Translations under genes and position numbers: made by a program
NCBI GenBank assembly: GCA_050012675.1
Contig: JBEKGS010000003.1
Coordinates: forward strand, 1-64,000
Direction: 5' to 3'
Length of the DNA stretch: 64,000 bases
DNA from: Fen-455 sp050012675
GTDB lineage: Bacteria; Actinomycetota; Acidimicrobiia; Acidimicrobiales; Bog-793
Shown here: piece after piece, positions 9,058 through 17,213 of the stretch
Layout: each line of letters starts with the position of its first letter
Position numbering within the stretch: the stretch's first letter is position 1
Notes under the pieces: generated by a model
What the model was told of the DNA's origin: nothing
The model's input: the letters and a program-made list of their open reading frames with translations, nothing else
Database searches by the model: none

Positions 9058-9476
9058 CCCTGCCAGAACGCCGACGGTGTTTGCCGACGGGCGAACACCT
9101 CGCTAGTATTCGGTTGCCCTGGTTCGTCATTGCGGACGCCAGCTCGCCCTCTGGGCGGGCGACCCGAGTGGGGCGGCGGGAATCGCAGAGGTCCTTTCCC
9201 TGTTGTTGCCTATACCGGCGTTTCCTCCCGTGCAGACGCATTAGCCGCCGTGGGCACCCACTGATAGGGCTGTGCATCCGGCGAATTCGACTACTTGCCC
9301 TCTTCGGGAACTTCCCGACGACGGATCGCAGGCTGGGGTCGGTGACCCGACCGGTCCGGGTCACCGTCCGGGAGGGTGTGTCGTGAGGACGGGGGAAACG
9401 TCGCGGTATCCCGGAAGGACCGGGTACCACCTCCAAACAAGCACTTCAAGCAACAGAGATTCCAGAGAGGAACCTG
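9058..9476 (+). promoter_or_regulatory. Structured leader region of rho
   Basis: A 419-nt stretch without a convincing gene. It carries three dyads: TCGGGAA-C-TTCCCGA (9304-9318), GGTGACCCG with its perfect complement around a 7-nt loop (9341-9365), and GGTA-T-CCCGG with loop AAGGA and CCGGG-TACC (9405-9428). The last two can form stable RNA hairpins about 50-135 nt before the rho start. E. coli rho is autoregulated through its leader; a similar role here is inference. An overlapping open frame from 9272 has no family features and runs into rho. Confidence 0.5.
9081..9109 (+). promoter_or_regulatory. Candidate rho promoter
   Basis: TTGCCG (9081-9086), a 17-nt spacer and TAGTAT (9104-9109) form a sigma70-like promoter, 4/6 matches at each box. 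Transcription would begin near 9116, leaving a leader of about 360 nt before rho. Confidence 0.5.
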
Positions 9477-11420
9477 ATGAGCGAAGAACAGCTCGAGCGT
9501 TCGATTCTCGAGCGCAAAGCGAGCGACGAGCTTCGGGCAATCGCGACCGCCATGTCCCTCGAGCCCGTCGGGCGTCTGCGCAAGGCGGATCTGGTCAACC
9601 AGATCCTGCGTGCCGCCGGCGTCGAGGTCGAGGGCACCGCGCCGCTGCACGCGAAGGACGCGGCATCACCGCAGTCGCCGCACTCCAACGGTGGCGCCGC
9701 CGACTCGCGCCAGCCAACCGAGGATGACGGCGCATCCGCGTCCAAACCCGCGCGAGGCCGTACGTCGAAGGCTCGCACCATGAAGACGCGCTCGGAGGAC
9801 TCGGTACCAGACCACACCGAAGTGAACGGCAGTGGTGGCGTGCAGGCAAGAGAGCTGGACTCGGGTCACGACGCGCCGCCTGCGGGCTCTGTGCTCGTGA
9901 ACGGGAGTGATTCGCGAGCCCCGGGCGAGAGTGGCGACGCCGTCGTTGAGGGCGCCGCAGCCGTCTTGGCGGGCTCGGGCTTCGGCCGAGAGAGCCGCTC
10001 GCCTGCTCCAACTGGCGCGGCCCGGGGCTCGGCCGATCTCCCCGTCGGCACCGGCACCGAGACCCTCGACAGGCCGTCGGGGGAGGTGTCCACGACATCG
10101 CGCCCTCAGCGTCAGCCCCAGCAGCACTCACAGCCCGGGCGAGGCAACCAGGGCGGACAGGTCGGCCAGGGTGGCCAGGTCGACACGGGCAACCGCCGTG
10201 GTCGGCGCCGCCGTGGACGAGACCGGGAACGGGGCGGTCAAGAGCCGCAAGGTGGCGGTCAAGAGGTCGCCTGGCAGGGCGAACTCGTGCCCGTCCGCGG
10301 CCTGCTCGACTTGAGGGACGAGGGCTACGGCTTCCTTCGCACGAGCGGCTACCTGCCGAGCGGCAAGGACGTCTACATCTCGGTCTCGCAGGCACGCAGG
10401 TTCTCGCTTCGCCGCGGCGACGCCATCGAGGGTGCCTGCCGGCCGGCGGGGCCGAGCGAGAAGTACCCGGCGCTGTTGCGGATCGACACGGTCTGCGGCA
10501 TGACGGCCGAAGAGGCCCGTGAGCGGCCCCGCTTCGAGGACCTGACCCCGCTTTTCCCCGACCAGCGGATGCGGCTCGAGCTCAAGGAGGATCCGCTCAA
10601 CACAACGGCGCGCATAGTCGATCTGATCTCGCCAATCGGCAAGGGTCAGCGGAGCATGATCGTGTCGCCCCCCAAAGCCGGCAAGACGACCATCCTCAAG
10701 CAGATCGCCCATTCGATAGAGCAGAACGACCCGAGCGTGCACCTGATGGTCCTTCTCGTGGACGAGCGCCCCGAGGAGGCGACGGACTGGCGCCGGTCGG
10801 TGAAAGGCGAGGTGATCGCCTCGACCTTCGACCGTCCCGCCGACGAGCACACGACCGTCGCCGAGCTCGCCATCGAGCGGGCAAAGCGTCTCGTCGAGCT
10901 CGGCAGGGACGTCGTGATCATCCTGGACGGGATCACCCGTCTCGCCCGGGCCTACAACCTGGCCCAGCCGGCGACCGGGCGCATCATGTCCGGTGGCGTG
11001 GACTCGGGCGCCCTTTACCCGCCTAAGAAGTTCTTCGGGGCCGCCCGCAACATCGAAGAGGGCGGCTCGCTCACGATCCTCGCGACGGCGCTCGTGGAGA
11101 CGGGCTCGAAGATGGACGAGGTGATCTTCGAGGAGTTCAAGGGCACGGGCAACATGGAGCTCCGCCTCGACCGCAAGCTCGCCGAGCGCAGGATCTACCC
11201 GGCGATCGACGTGAACGCAAGCTCGACTCGCCACGAGGAGCTGCTCTTCGACCGCTCCCAGCTCCAACAGGTCTGGAAGCTGCGCCGCGTGCTGAACGCC
11301 CTCGGCAGCGATGGGGGCGGAGGGGCAGGGCTCGAGCTGCTCATGGACAAGATCAAGACCACCCGATCCAACGACGAGTTCCTCGCCGAGATCGCCAAGG
11401 CACCGATCCCAGGCGGCTGA
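9477..11420 (+). CDS. rho: Transcription termination factor Rho
   Basis: Hexameric RNA-dependent ATPase that terminates transcription, 647 aa. Residues 1-45 form the Rho N-terminal helix bundle. About residues 50-265 are a low-complexity insertion ending in a Gly/Gln/Arg-rich stretch (GNQGGQVGQGGQ, GRRRRGRDRERGGQ). The cold-shock-like primary RNA-binding domain follows (GLLDLRDEGYGFLR, near 277). Walker A is SPPKAGKTT near residue 398, with LLVDERPEEATDW and the Q-loop region ATGRIMSGGVDSGAL after it. Extended insertions of this kind are known in actinobacterial Rho. The ATG has an AGAGAGG ribosome-binding site 7 nt upstream. Confidence 0.97.
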   Translation: MSEEQLERSILERKASDELRAIATAMSLEPVGRLRKADLVNQILRAAGVEVEGTAPLHAKDAASPQSPHSNGGAADSRQPTEDDGASASKPARGRTSKARTMKTRSEDSVPDHTEVNGSGGVQARELDSGHDAPPAGSVLVNGSDSRAPGESGDAVVEGAAAVLAGSGFGRESRSPAPTGAARGSADLPVGTGTETLDRPSGEVSTTSRPQRQPQQHSQPGRGNQGGQVGQGGQVDTGNRRGRRRRGRDRERGGQEPQGGGQEVAWQGELVPVRGLLDLRDEGYGFLRTSGYLPSGKDVYISVSQARRFSLRRGDAIEGACRPAGPSEKYPALLRIDTVCGMTAEEARERPRFEDLTPLFPDQRMRLELKEDPLNTTARIVDLISPIGKGQRSMIVSPPKAGKTTILKQIAHSIEQNDPSVHLMVLLVDERPEEATDWRRSVKGEVIASTFDRPADEHTTVAELAIERAKRLVELGRDVVIILDGITRLARAYNLAQPATGRIMSGGVDSGALYPPKKFFGAARNIEEGGSLTILATALVETGSKMDEVIFEEFKGTGNMELRLDRKLAERRIYPAIDVNASSTRHEELLFDRSQLQQVWKLRRVLNALGSDGGGGAGLELLMDKIKTTRSNDEFLAEIAKAPIPGG

Positions 11421-11464
11421 GCGAAACGAGGAGCCGCCTTGGCGGAGCCAGTTCTCGCCAGGCT

Positions 11465-11470
11465 TACAAT
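11465..11470 (+). promoter_or_regulatory. Candidate -10 element for rpmE
   Basis: TACAAT, 5/6 match to consensus, ends 9 nt before the rpmE ATG, so the transcript would have only a few untranslated bases. A GGAG just after it could also act as a weak ribosome-binding site. Confidence 0.5.
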
Positions 11471-11479
11471 GGAGACATC

Positions 11480-11692
11480 ATGAAGACAGACATTCATCCC
11501 GCCTACAACAGCGCGTCGGTGCGCTGCTCGTGCGGGAACACCTTCACCACGCGCTCGACCAAGTCCGATCTGCACGTCGAGCTGTGCAACGAGTGCCACC
11601 CCTTCTACACGGGCAAGCAGAAGCTCGTGGACACCGGTGGTCGCGTGGAGCGCTTCGAGCGCCGCTACGGCCAGCGCAAGACCAAGCGCTGA
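11480..11692 (+). CDS. rpmE: Ribosomal protein L31, zinc-binding form
   Basis: Large-subunit ribosomal protein bL31, 70 aa. It retains the cysteines of the zinc-containing (C+) type: CSCGNTF near residue 14 and CNECHPFYTGKQ near residue 35. The rest matches the family (LVDTGGRVERFERRYG). It follows rho by 59 nt and lies upstream of prfA, an order common in actinobacteria and firmicutes. Zinc-free paralogues in other genomes are normally controlled by Zur; none is seen here. Confidence 0.96.
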   Translation: MKTDIHPAYNSASVRCSCGNTFTTRSTKSDLHVELCNECHPFYTGKQKLVDTGGRVERFERRYGQRKTKR

Positions 11693-11699
11693 CTAACCC

Positions 11700-11737
11700 T
11701 CACCTGCTCAGTTCTGCTTTGTCACCCAGGCAGGTGA
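11700..11737 (+). terminator. Weak candidate terminator after rpmE
   Basis: TCACCTGC (11700-11707) and GCAGGTGA (11730-11737) are perfectly complementary around a 22-nt loop. There is no T-run, so intrinsic termination would be weak. Confidence 0.25.
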
Positions 11738-11864
11738 ACCTGTCGCGGACACCGGGCAAGGCTTCCCGAGCGCGGAGTCGCGCCCGGGCTATTGCCGGCG
11801 CTGTCCCGTTGCCACAAGAGCCCGCCGCCTCGAGCGCCCTGGCACCAGGTGCCGGCACGGTGCG

Positions 11865-12401
11865 TCACTCCGGCTGAGGCCCGGCCAGGTCGCTTGCGAT
11901 CTCGGCGGCCCAGGCATCGATCTCGTCCCAGTCCCGGAAGTCTCCCTCCGGCAGCGCCGCCCGGGCGGCCGGTAGCTTGCGCAGTGCCCGTTCGGCAAAG
12001 CCGAGCGTGTCGGGGTCGAGCGCACCGAAGAAGACACGGTGGCCACGGGCCTCGACGACGCCTTGGAGCTCGGGTATCTCCTTTGGCACCGTGGCTGTCA
12101 GCAGGTCCCGCCCCTTCTGGTCAGTGGCCTCGTTGCCGAGCGGCCCACTGCTGAACAGCCAGACCGGGACGCGCTTCAGCACGGCGCTGTTGCTCTTGAC
12201 AAAGGCCAGCGCCTCGTCCATCCAGTGGAATCCGTAGGCGGCGCTGCCGATCACGAAGGCGTTGTAGCCCTCGAGGCCCGACGCCTCCTGGACCGAGCGG
12301 GCGTCGGCCGGATGTCCCTTTTCGGTGAGCTTTGCCGCTATGCGCTCTGCGATTCCCCGGGTCGAACCGTGCTTGCTCGCGTACACAACGAGTACCGGCA
12401 T
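11865..12401 (-). CDS. Flavodoxin-domain protein (HemG-like)
   Basis: 178-aa flavodoxin-fold protein. The FMN phosphate loop is VVYASKHGSTRGIAERIA at the N-terminus, followed by VIGSAAYGFHW, an FMN-ring loop, and LFSSGPLGNEA. It resembles menaquinone-dependent protoporphyrinogen oxidase HemG and general flavodoxin-domain proteins; which one cannot be settled from sequence alone. No other haem genes are nearby. The ATG has a GGAGG ribosome-binding site at 6 nt. It is divergent from prfA, and a perfect 8-bp inverted repeat lies between the two genes. Confidence 0.85.
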   Translation of the reverse strand: MPVLVVYASKHGSTRGIAERIAAKLTEKGHPADARSVQEASGLEGYNAFVIGSAAYGFHWMDEALAFVKSNSAVLKRVPVWLFSSGPLGNEATDQKGRDLLTATVPKEIPELQGVVEARGHRVFFGALDPDTLGFAERALRKLPAARAALPEGDFRDWDEIDAWAAEIASDLAGPQPE

Positions 12402-12430
12402 GGCGAACCTCCGCTTCCATCGTGCGATCC

Positions 12431-12462
12431 GTCAGGATTCAGCGGTGCCCCGAGATCCTGAC
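12431..12462. repeat. Inverted repeat between flavodoxin gene and prfA
   Basis: GTCAGGAT (12431-12438) and ATCCTGAC (12455-12462), perfect 8-bp arms 16 nt apart, just upstream of the flavodoxin gene. Operator-like geometry; no regulator is identified. Confidence 0.4.
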
Positions 12463-12560
12463 TGGAGGCTACGGCCTCGGGGCCTTGTGGTGTTGCTTTC
12501 TCGAGGCGGCTCAGCAGCTCCGCCTGAAGACGGCGTCGGGGCCGGCTTGCCCGTTTTGGC

Positions 12561-12566
12561 TAGCCT
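12561..12566 (+). promoter_or_regulatory. Candidate -10 element for leaderless prfA
   Basis: TAGCCT followed by exactly 6 nt and the prfA GTG. Confidence 0.55.
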
Positions 12567-12572
12567 GAGTCC

Positions 12573-13634
12573 GTGCTCGATCGCCTTGAGGCGCTTGAGG
12601 CCGAGTACTCACAGGTCCTCGCCCGCCTCTCAGACCCCACCGTTTCCAGGGACCGCAATGAGCTGCGGGTGCTGTCGCGCCGCCACAAGGAGCTCGAGAC
12701 CGTGGTGCGCAAGATGCACGAGCTCAGGTCTGCCCAGGAGGACGTCGCCATCGCCCGTGAGCTGGCCGCTGACGCCACCGGGGCCGAGCGAGAGCTTGGT
12801 CGTGACGAACAGGCCGTGGCGGAGGCAAGGCTCGCAGAGCTCGAGTCGGAGCTGCGACACCTGCTCATGCCCCGCGATCCGCACGACGGGCGCAACGTCA
12901 TCGTCGAGATCCGTGGGACCGAAGGCGGAGAGGAGGCGAACCTTTTCGCCAAGGACCTGTTCGAGATGTACCAGCGCTACTGCGACCGGCGCGGCTGGCG
13001 CTCGGAGGTGATGGACCTGAGGGAGTCCGAGCTCGGTGGGGTGGACGGCGTCACGTTCCTCGTCAAGGGCGAGGACGCCTGGCAGCGGCTGCACCAGGAG
13101 GCAGGCACTCACAGGGTGCAACGCGTCCCGGTCACAGAGTCCCAGGGACGCGTCCACACGTCCGCCGCGACGGTGAATGTTTTGCCCGAGGCCGATGAGG
13201 TCGAAGTCGAGATCGAGCCCGGCGACATCCGCGTGGACGTCTACCGATCGACTGGACCCGGCGGCCAGTCGGTGAACACGACGGACTCGGCCGTCCGGAT
13301 CACCCATCTCCCGACGGGCCTCGTCGTGTCGATGCAGGACGAGAAGAGCCAGATCCAGAACCGTGCGGCTGCCCTCAAGGTGCTGCGCGCCCGTCTGTAC
13401 GAGCTGGAGTTGCAGCGGAACGCGGCCGCATTGGCGCAAGAGCGCCGCAACCAGGTAGGCGGGGGCGGCCGTTCGGAGAAGGTCCGTACGTACAACTTCA
13501 AGGACAACCGAGTGACAGATCACCGTATCGGGCTCACCTTGAAGAAGCTCGACCGCATACTCATGGGCGATCTCGACGAACTCGTCGAAGCGCTCTTGTC
13601 GGACGAGCGGAGCCGTCAGCTGCTCGAGGGATGA
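12573..13634 (+). CDS. prfA: Peptide chain release factor 1
   Basis: Class I release factor that recognises UAA/UAG and triggers peptide release, 353 aa. The stop-codon-reading tripeptide is PVT in QRVPVTESQGRVHTS (PAT in E. coli RF1), which separates it from RF2. The catalytic GGQ is in STGPGGQSVNTTDS. It starts GTG with a TAGCCT hexamer 6 nt upstream. Its stop overlaps the ATG of prmC, the methyltransferase that modifies the GGQ glutamine. Confidence 0.97.
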   Translation: MLDRLEALEAEYSQVLARLSDPTVSRDRNELRVLSRRHKELETVVRKMHELRSAQEDVAIARELAADATGAERELGRDEQAVAEARLAELESELRHLLMPRDPHDGRNVIVEIRGTEGGEEANLFAKDLFEMYQRYCDRRGWRSEVMDLRESELGGVDGVTFLVKGEDAWQRLHQEAGTHRVQRVPVTESQGRVHTSAATVNVLPEADEVEVEIEPGDIRVDVYRSTGPGGQSVNTTDSAVRITHLPTGLVVSMQDEKSQIQNRAAALKVLRARLYELELQRNAAALAQERRNQVGGGGRSEKVRTYNFKDNRVTDHRIGLTLKKLDRILMGDLDELVEALLSDERSRQLLEG

Positions 13635-14557
13635 AAGAGCGGGCCGATCGGGCCGGCGCCACTTGGCGAGAGCTGCGCAGCCAGACGAATGAGCTGCTCG
13701 GCGACGCGATTCAGACGAGGTGGCTGCTCGAAGAGGCCAGCGGCCTGGACAGCGCGCACCTGTTGCGCGAGCTCGACGAAAAGGTGCCACCGGGGGCGGC
13801 CGCCACGCTCGAGTCGCTCGTGCGACGCCGCCTCGCCGGGGAGCCGCTCCAGCACGTGCTCGGCCACTGGGCCTTCCGGTCTCTCGAGGTCCTGGTCGAC
13901 TCGCGAGTACTCGTCCCGCGCCCGGAGACCGAGGTCGTCGTAGCCGTCGCCCTGTCCACCCTGGAGCGCCTTTGCTCCCCGCCACCAGGTCCCGGCGCTC
14001 CAGGGCCTGGCACAGAGGTGCCCCCGGGCGGAACGGACCTTCTCCTCGTCGATCTCGGCACCGGCTCGGGCGTGATCGCGCTCTCGCTCGCAGCCGAACG
14101 GGGCGGCGTGCGCGTCATCGCGACCGACCGGGATCCGGCCGCTTTGGAGGTGGCCGCCGTCAACCTGGCACAGCTGCCGGTCGAGGCGGCGGCCCGGGTG
14201 GAGCTACGCCTGGGCGACTGGTACCAGGCCCTGCCCCTCGAGCTTGCCGGTCGGGTCACCCTGGTCGTCGCCAACCCGCCCTATGTCGCAGAGCACGAAT
14301 GGGCCGGCCTGGACCCCCAGGTGCGCGGCTTCGACCCCTACGGGGCACTTGTGGCCGGCCCGAGCGGGCTGGAGGCGATCGAGACGATCGTCAACGGTGC
14401 CCCAAAGTGGCTGGCTTGCCACGCAGCCCTGGTTGTCGAGATCGCGCCCCATCAGGCGGCAGCGGCGCTCGAGATCGCAGGTGAGGCCGGCTTCCCCAAT
14501 GCCAGCGTCGAGCGCGACCTGACAGGGCGGCCCCGCGTGCTCGTGGCTGAGCGATGA
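13631..14557 (+). CDS. prmC: Release-factor glutamine N5-methyltransferase
   Basis: SAM-dependent methyltransferase that methylates the GGQ glutamine of release factors, 308 aa. The N-terminal helical domain includes GEPLQHVLGHWAF; the SAM-binding strand is LLVDLGTGSGVIALSLA; the catalytic NPPY is in VVANPPYVAEHEW. It contains a Pro/Gly-rich loop (PPGPGAPGPGTEVPPGG) of about 20 residues before motif I, longer than in E. coli. It overlaps prfA and tsaC by ATGA at both ends, so the three genes are translationally coupled. Confidence 0.96.
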   Translation: MKERADRAGATWRELRSQTNELLGDAIQTRWLLEEASGLDSAHLLRELDEKVPPGAAATLESLVRRRLAGEPLQHVLGHWAFRSLEVLVDSRVLVPRPETEVVVAVALSTLERLCSPPPGPGAPGPGTEVPPGGTDLLLVDLGTGSGVIALSLAAERGGVRVIATDRDPAALEVAAVNLAQLPVEAAARVELRLGDWYQALPLELAGRVTLVVANPPYVAEHEWAGLDPQVRGFDPYGALVAGPSGLEAIETIVNGAPKWLACHAALVVEIAPHQAAAALEIAGEAGFPNASVERDLTGRPRVLVAER

Positions 14558-15156
14558 GCCCGTCCGGGCTCGACCAGCTCGAAGCGGCGCTGGCAGCCGG
14601 GCAGGTCGTGGCGGTCCCGACCGACACCGTCTACGGCCTGGCCGTCGATCCCCGCTCGCCAGGTGCCGTCGAGAGGTTGTTCGCCCTCAAGAAGCGACCC
14701 GGCCATTCCCAATTGCCGGTCCTGATCGCGGACCCGACCGGGCTCATGGACCTGGCGGAGCCGACGGCGACAGCCGACCGCCTCATCTCGGTCTACTGGC
14801 CGGGACCGCTCACGATTGTGCTGGTACGCCGCGCCGCTGTCAGTTTCGACATCGGCGGCGACCCTTCCACGATCGGGCTCCGTTGCCCTTCGAGCCCCGT
14901 GTTGCTAGAGCTGCTCGGCAGGACCGGTCCGCTCGCGGTGACGAGTGCGAACCACCATGGAGAACCTCCCCTGCACACCGCCGGACAGGTCCGCCGGAGC
15001 TTTGGCAAAGGCGTGGCGGCCGTGCTCGACGGCGGCAGGTGCGACGGAACGCCGTCCACGGTGATCTCGGTACGTGCCGGCGAGGTGAAATGCCTGCGGG
15101 AAGGAGCGATCCCGTTCTCTGAGATCGCCGAGCTCGCCGCCGGCACGCAGCCTTGA
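14554..15156 (+). CDS. tsaC: L-threonylcarbamoyladenylate synthase (Sua5/YrdC family)
   Basis: Makes threonylcarbamoyl-AMP for the t6A37 modification of ANN-decoding tRNAs, 200 aa. Family marks are VVAVPTDTVYGLAVDP, LFALKKRPGHSQLPVLI, YWPGPLTIVL, TIGLRCPSSP and TSANHHGEPP. It is a stand-alone YrdC domain without the Sua5 C-terminal extension. The position after prmC is a widespread arrangement (prfA-prmC-ywlC). Confidence 0.94.
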   Translation: MSPSGLDQLEAALAAGQVVAVPTDTVYGLAVDPRSPGAVERLFALKKRPGHSQLPVLIADPTGLMDLAEPTATADRLISVYWPGPLTIVLVRRAAVSFDIGGDPSTIGLRCPSSPVLLELLGRTGPLAVTSANHHGEPPLHTAGQVRRSFGKGVAAVLDGGRCDGTPSTVISVRAGEVKCLREGAIPFSEIAELAAGTQP

Positions 15157-15176
15157 CACCGGCGCGAGGCGCTGTT

Positions 15177-15272
15177 CGGGGCGGACGGTACCGGTCGCCC
15201 ACGGCCTGCCAATCGCGTGGCGGCTTGCGCGTTCGGCTCACCGAGACTGCCAATTCGATCGCGTCCGCCCCG
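15177..15272. repeat. Long-range 11-bp inverted repeat upstream of rpiB
   Basis: CGGGGCGGACG (15177-15187) and CGTCCGCCCCG (15262-15272) are perfectly complementary, with 74 nt between. The interval also has CTGCCAAT twice. It may be a terminator-like structure after tsaC or a binding region; nothing more can be said. Confidence 0.35.
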
Positions 15273-15325
15273 GTGTAGGCCGTAAAGCACCGAAGCGGCA
15301 AGTGGGCGGCGCCGGGAACGACCGG

Positions 15326-15331
15326 TAGACT
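15326..15331 (+). promoter_or_regulatory. Candidate -10 element for leaderless rpiB
   Basis: TAGACT followed by exactly 6 nt and the GTG at 15338. Confidence 0.6.
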
Positions 15332-15337
15332 CCCGTC

Positions 15338-15784
15338 GTGCGCGTTTCGGCAGGATCGGACCACGCCGGCTTCCAGTTGAAGGCGCTGTTGATCGAGCAC
15401 CTCAGGTCCTCGGGACACGAGGTGGTAGACCTCGGCACGCACTCGCCGGACCCGGTCGACTACCCGGACTTCGCTGCAGCTGTGGGCCAAAGCGTCGTCT
15501 CGGGCTCCGCCGATTTCGGAATCTGCACTTGCGGCACGGGCACGGGCATGGCGATAGCGGCCAACAAGGTCCACGGCGTACGGGCGGCCGTTGTCCACGA
15601 CGTGACCTCGGCCCGGCTGGCCCGCGAGCACGACGACGCCAACGTGATCTGCATCGGTGCTCGCCTCGTGGGCCCCCTGCTCGCCACAGAAGCGCTGGAC
15701 GCGTTCATGCACAGCCGTTTCGAAGGGGGCCGGCACCTTCGTAGGGTCGAGAAGGTCACAGCTCTCGAGCAAAGCCAGGCCTGA
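15338..15784 (+). CDS. rpiB: Ribose-5-phosphate isomerase B
   Basis: Interconverts ribose-5-phosphate and ribulose-5-phosphate in the pentose phosphate pathway, 148 aa. GSDHAGFQLK at the N-terminus, the ICTCGTGTGMAIAANKV active-site segment (catalytic Cys) and REHDDANVICIGARLVG match the RpiB/LacAB family. It starts GTG with TAGACT 6 nt upstream. glyA follows 40 nt later with its own ribosome-binding site. Confidence 0.95.
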   Translation: MRVSAGSDHAGFQLKALLIEHLRSSGHEVVDLGTHSPDPVDYPDFAAAVGQSVVSGSADFGICTCGTGTGMAIAANKVHGVRAAVVHDVTSARLAREHDDANVICIGARLVGPLLATEALDAFMHSRFEGGRHLRRVEKVTALEQSQA

Positions 15785-15824
15785 GCGGGGCCGAGGCAAA
15801 GTCGTCTTTCCAAGGAGCCAGCAC

Positions 15825-17141
15825 GTGACACAGACCGCCGGGACGTCGATTGCGAATGCCCTTCTTCCGGGCGCGCTCGCGGGGGACCCCGAGATACACG
15901 CCCTGCTCGAGCGTGAGATCGAGCGGCAGCGTACGAGCCTTCAGCTGATCGCATCGGAGAATTTCACCTCCCCGGCAGTGCTCGCTGCCTCGGCCTCGGT
16001 GCTGACGAACAAGTACTCCGAGGGCTATCCCGGACGGCGCTACTACGGCGGGAACGCCGTCGCGGACCAGGTCGAGGATCTCGCGCGGGCTCGTGCGATG
16101 GAGTTGTTCGGGGCCGAGCATGCCAACGTGCAGCCCCACGCCGGAGCCAACGCCAACCTGGCTGCCTATCTCGCACTCGTCGAGCCGGGCGACACCATCT
16201 TGGCGATGCGTCTCGATCAAGGCGGGCACCTGACGCACGGCTCTCCGGTCAGCATCACGGGCAAGCTGTACCGTTTCGTCGCCTACGGGGTCACCCCCGC
16301 CGCCCCCGACGGTTCGGGCGAGCGGATCGACATGGACATGGTCCGGGACCTCGCCGTCCGGGAGCGACCCCGGCTGATAGTGGCGGGAGCCACCGCCTAC
16401 TCCCGTGCGATCGACCCTCAGCCGTTCCGCGACATCGCCGACGAGGTCGGGGCCCGTTTCATGTTCGACGCCGCCCACCCGGCAGGCCTCATCGCAGGCA
16501 AGGTCCACCCGAACCCGGTCGGCATCGCGGACGTGGTGACGTTCACCACGCACAAGACACTCCGGGGGCCGCGAGGAGGTGCCATCCTCTGCGGCGCAGA
16601 TCTCGCGAAGTCTGTCGACTCGGCGGTATTCCCGGGCCTGCAGGGCGGACCGCTCGAGCATGTGATCGCCGCAAAGGCCGTTGCCTTCGGCGAGGCGCTC
16701 AAGCCCGGGTTCGGTGACTACGCCTCCAAGGTCGTGCGTAACGCGGCGGCCCTCGCCCAAGCACTCACGGCTCAAGGTTTCCGTCTCGTCGCCGGGGGCA
16801 CTGACAATCATCTCGTGCTGGTCGACCTACGGACCTTCGAGGCCGATCTCACAGGCAAGGTTGCCCAGGAGGTCCTGGACCGCACGGGGATCACCTGCAA
16901 TCGCAACGCCATCCCGAACGACCCGAGGCCTCCTTTCGTCGCGAGCGGGTTGCGCCTCGGGTCGGCAGCCGAGACGACCGCCGGGCTCGGTGAGCCCGAG
17001 ATGGCCGAGATCGCGTCCCTTATCGCGCGAGCGCTTCGCGGGCGGGAGGACGAGCGCGAGCTGGCCCTGGTGCGAGGCGAGGTGAGGGATCTTTGCAGCC
17101 GGTTCGACCCCTACCCGGGCGGCGTCGCGTCGGCCGGGTAG
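15825..17141 (+). CDS. glyA: Serine hydroxymethyltransferase
   Basis: PLP enzyme that converts serine and tetrahydrofolate to glycine and methylene-THF, 438 aa. The GTG at 15825 has AAGGAG 7 nt upstream; in-frame codons further up lie inside rpiB. Visible motifs are LIASENFTSPAVLAA, NKYSEGYPGRRYYGGN, VQPHAGANANLAAY, the PLP lysine in FTTHKTLRGPRGG and the C-terminal GLRLGSAAETT, where ALTT-type sequences are usual. It precedes the ATP synthase operon. Confidence 0.97.
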   Translation: MTQTAGTSIANALLPGALAGDPEIHALLEREIERQRTSLQLIASENFTSPAVLAASASVLTNKYSEGYPGRRYYGGNAVADQVEDLARARAMELFGAEHANVQPHAGANANLAAYLALVEPGDTILAMRLDQGGHLTHGSPVSITGKLYRFVAYGVTPAAPDGSGERIDMDMVRDLAVRERPRLIVAGATAYSRAIDPQPFRDIADEVGARFMFDAAHPAGLIAGKVHPNPVGIADVVTFTTHKTLRGPRGGAILCGADLAKSVDSAVFPGLQGGPLEHVIAAKAVAFGEALKPGFGDYASKVVRNAAALAQALTAQGFRLVAGGTDNHLVLVDLRTFEADLTGKVAQEVLDRTGITCNRNAIPNDPRPPFVASGLRLGSAAETTAGLGEPEMAEIASLIARALRGREDERELALVRGEVRDLCSRFDPYPGGVASAG

Positions 17142-17195
17142 GGCTGTCCCCGCGACCGAGGACAGCTGCGTGATGGGGACCGCCGCGAACAGGGG

Positions 17196-17201
17196 TATTG
17201 T
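17196..17201 (+). promoter_or_regulatory. Candidate -10 element for the ATP synthase operon
   Basis: TATTGT (4/6 consensus) ends 12 nt before the GTG at 17214, giving a short leader. It is the only good hexamer in the 72-nt gap after glyA. Confidence 0.4.
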
Positions 17202-17213
17202 CTTGCCGACTCG

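Noticed and set aside
9272..9727. 151-codon frame overlapping the rho leader and start
   Set aside because: It has no family features and overlaps the rho N-terminal domain in another frame; the leader structure explains the region better.
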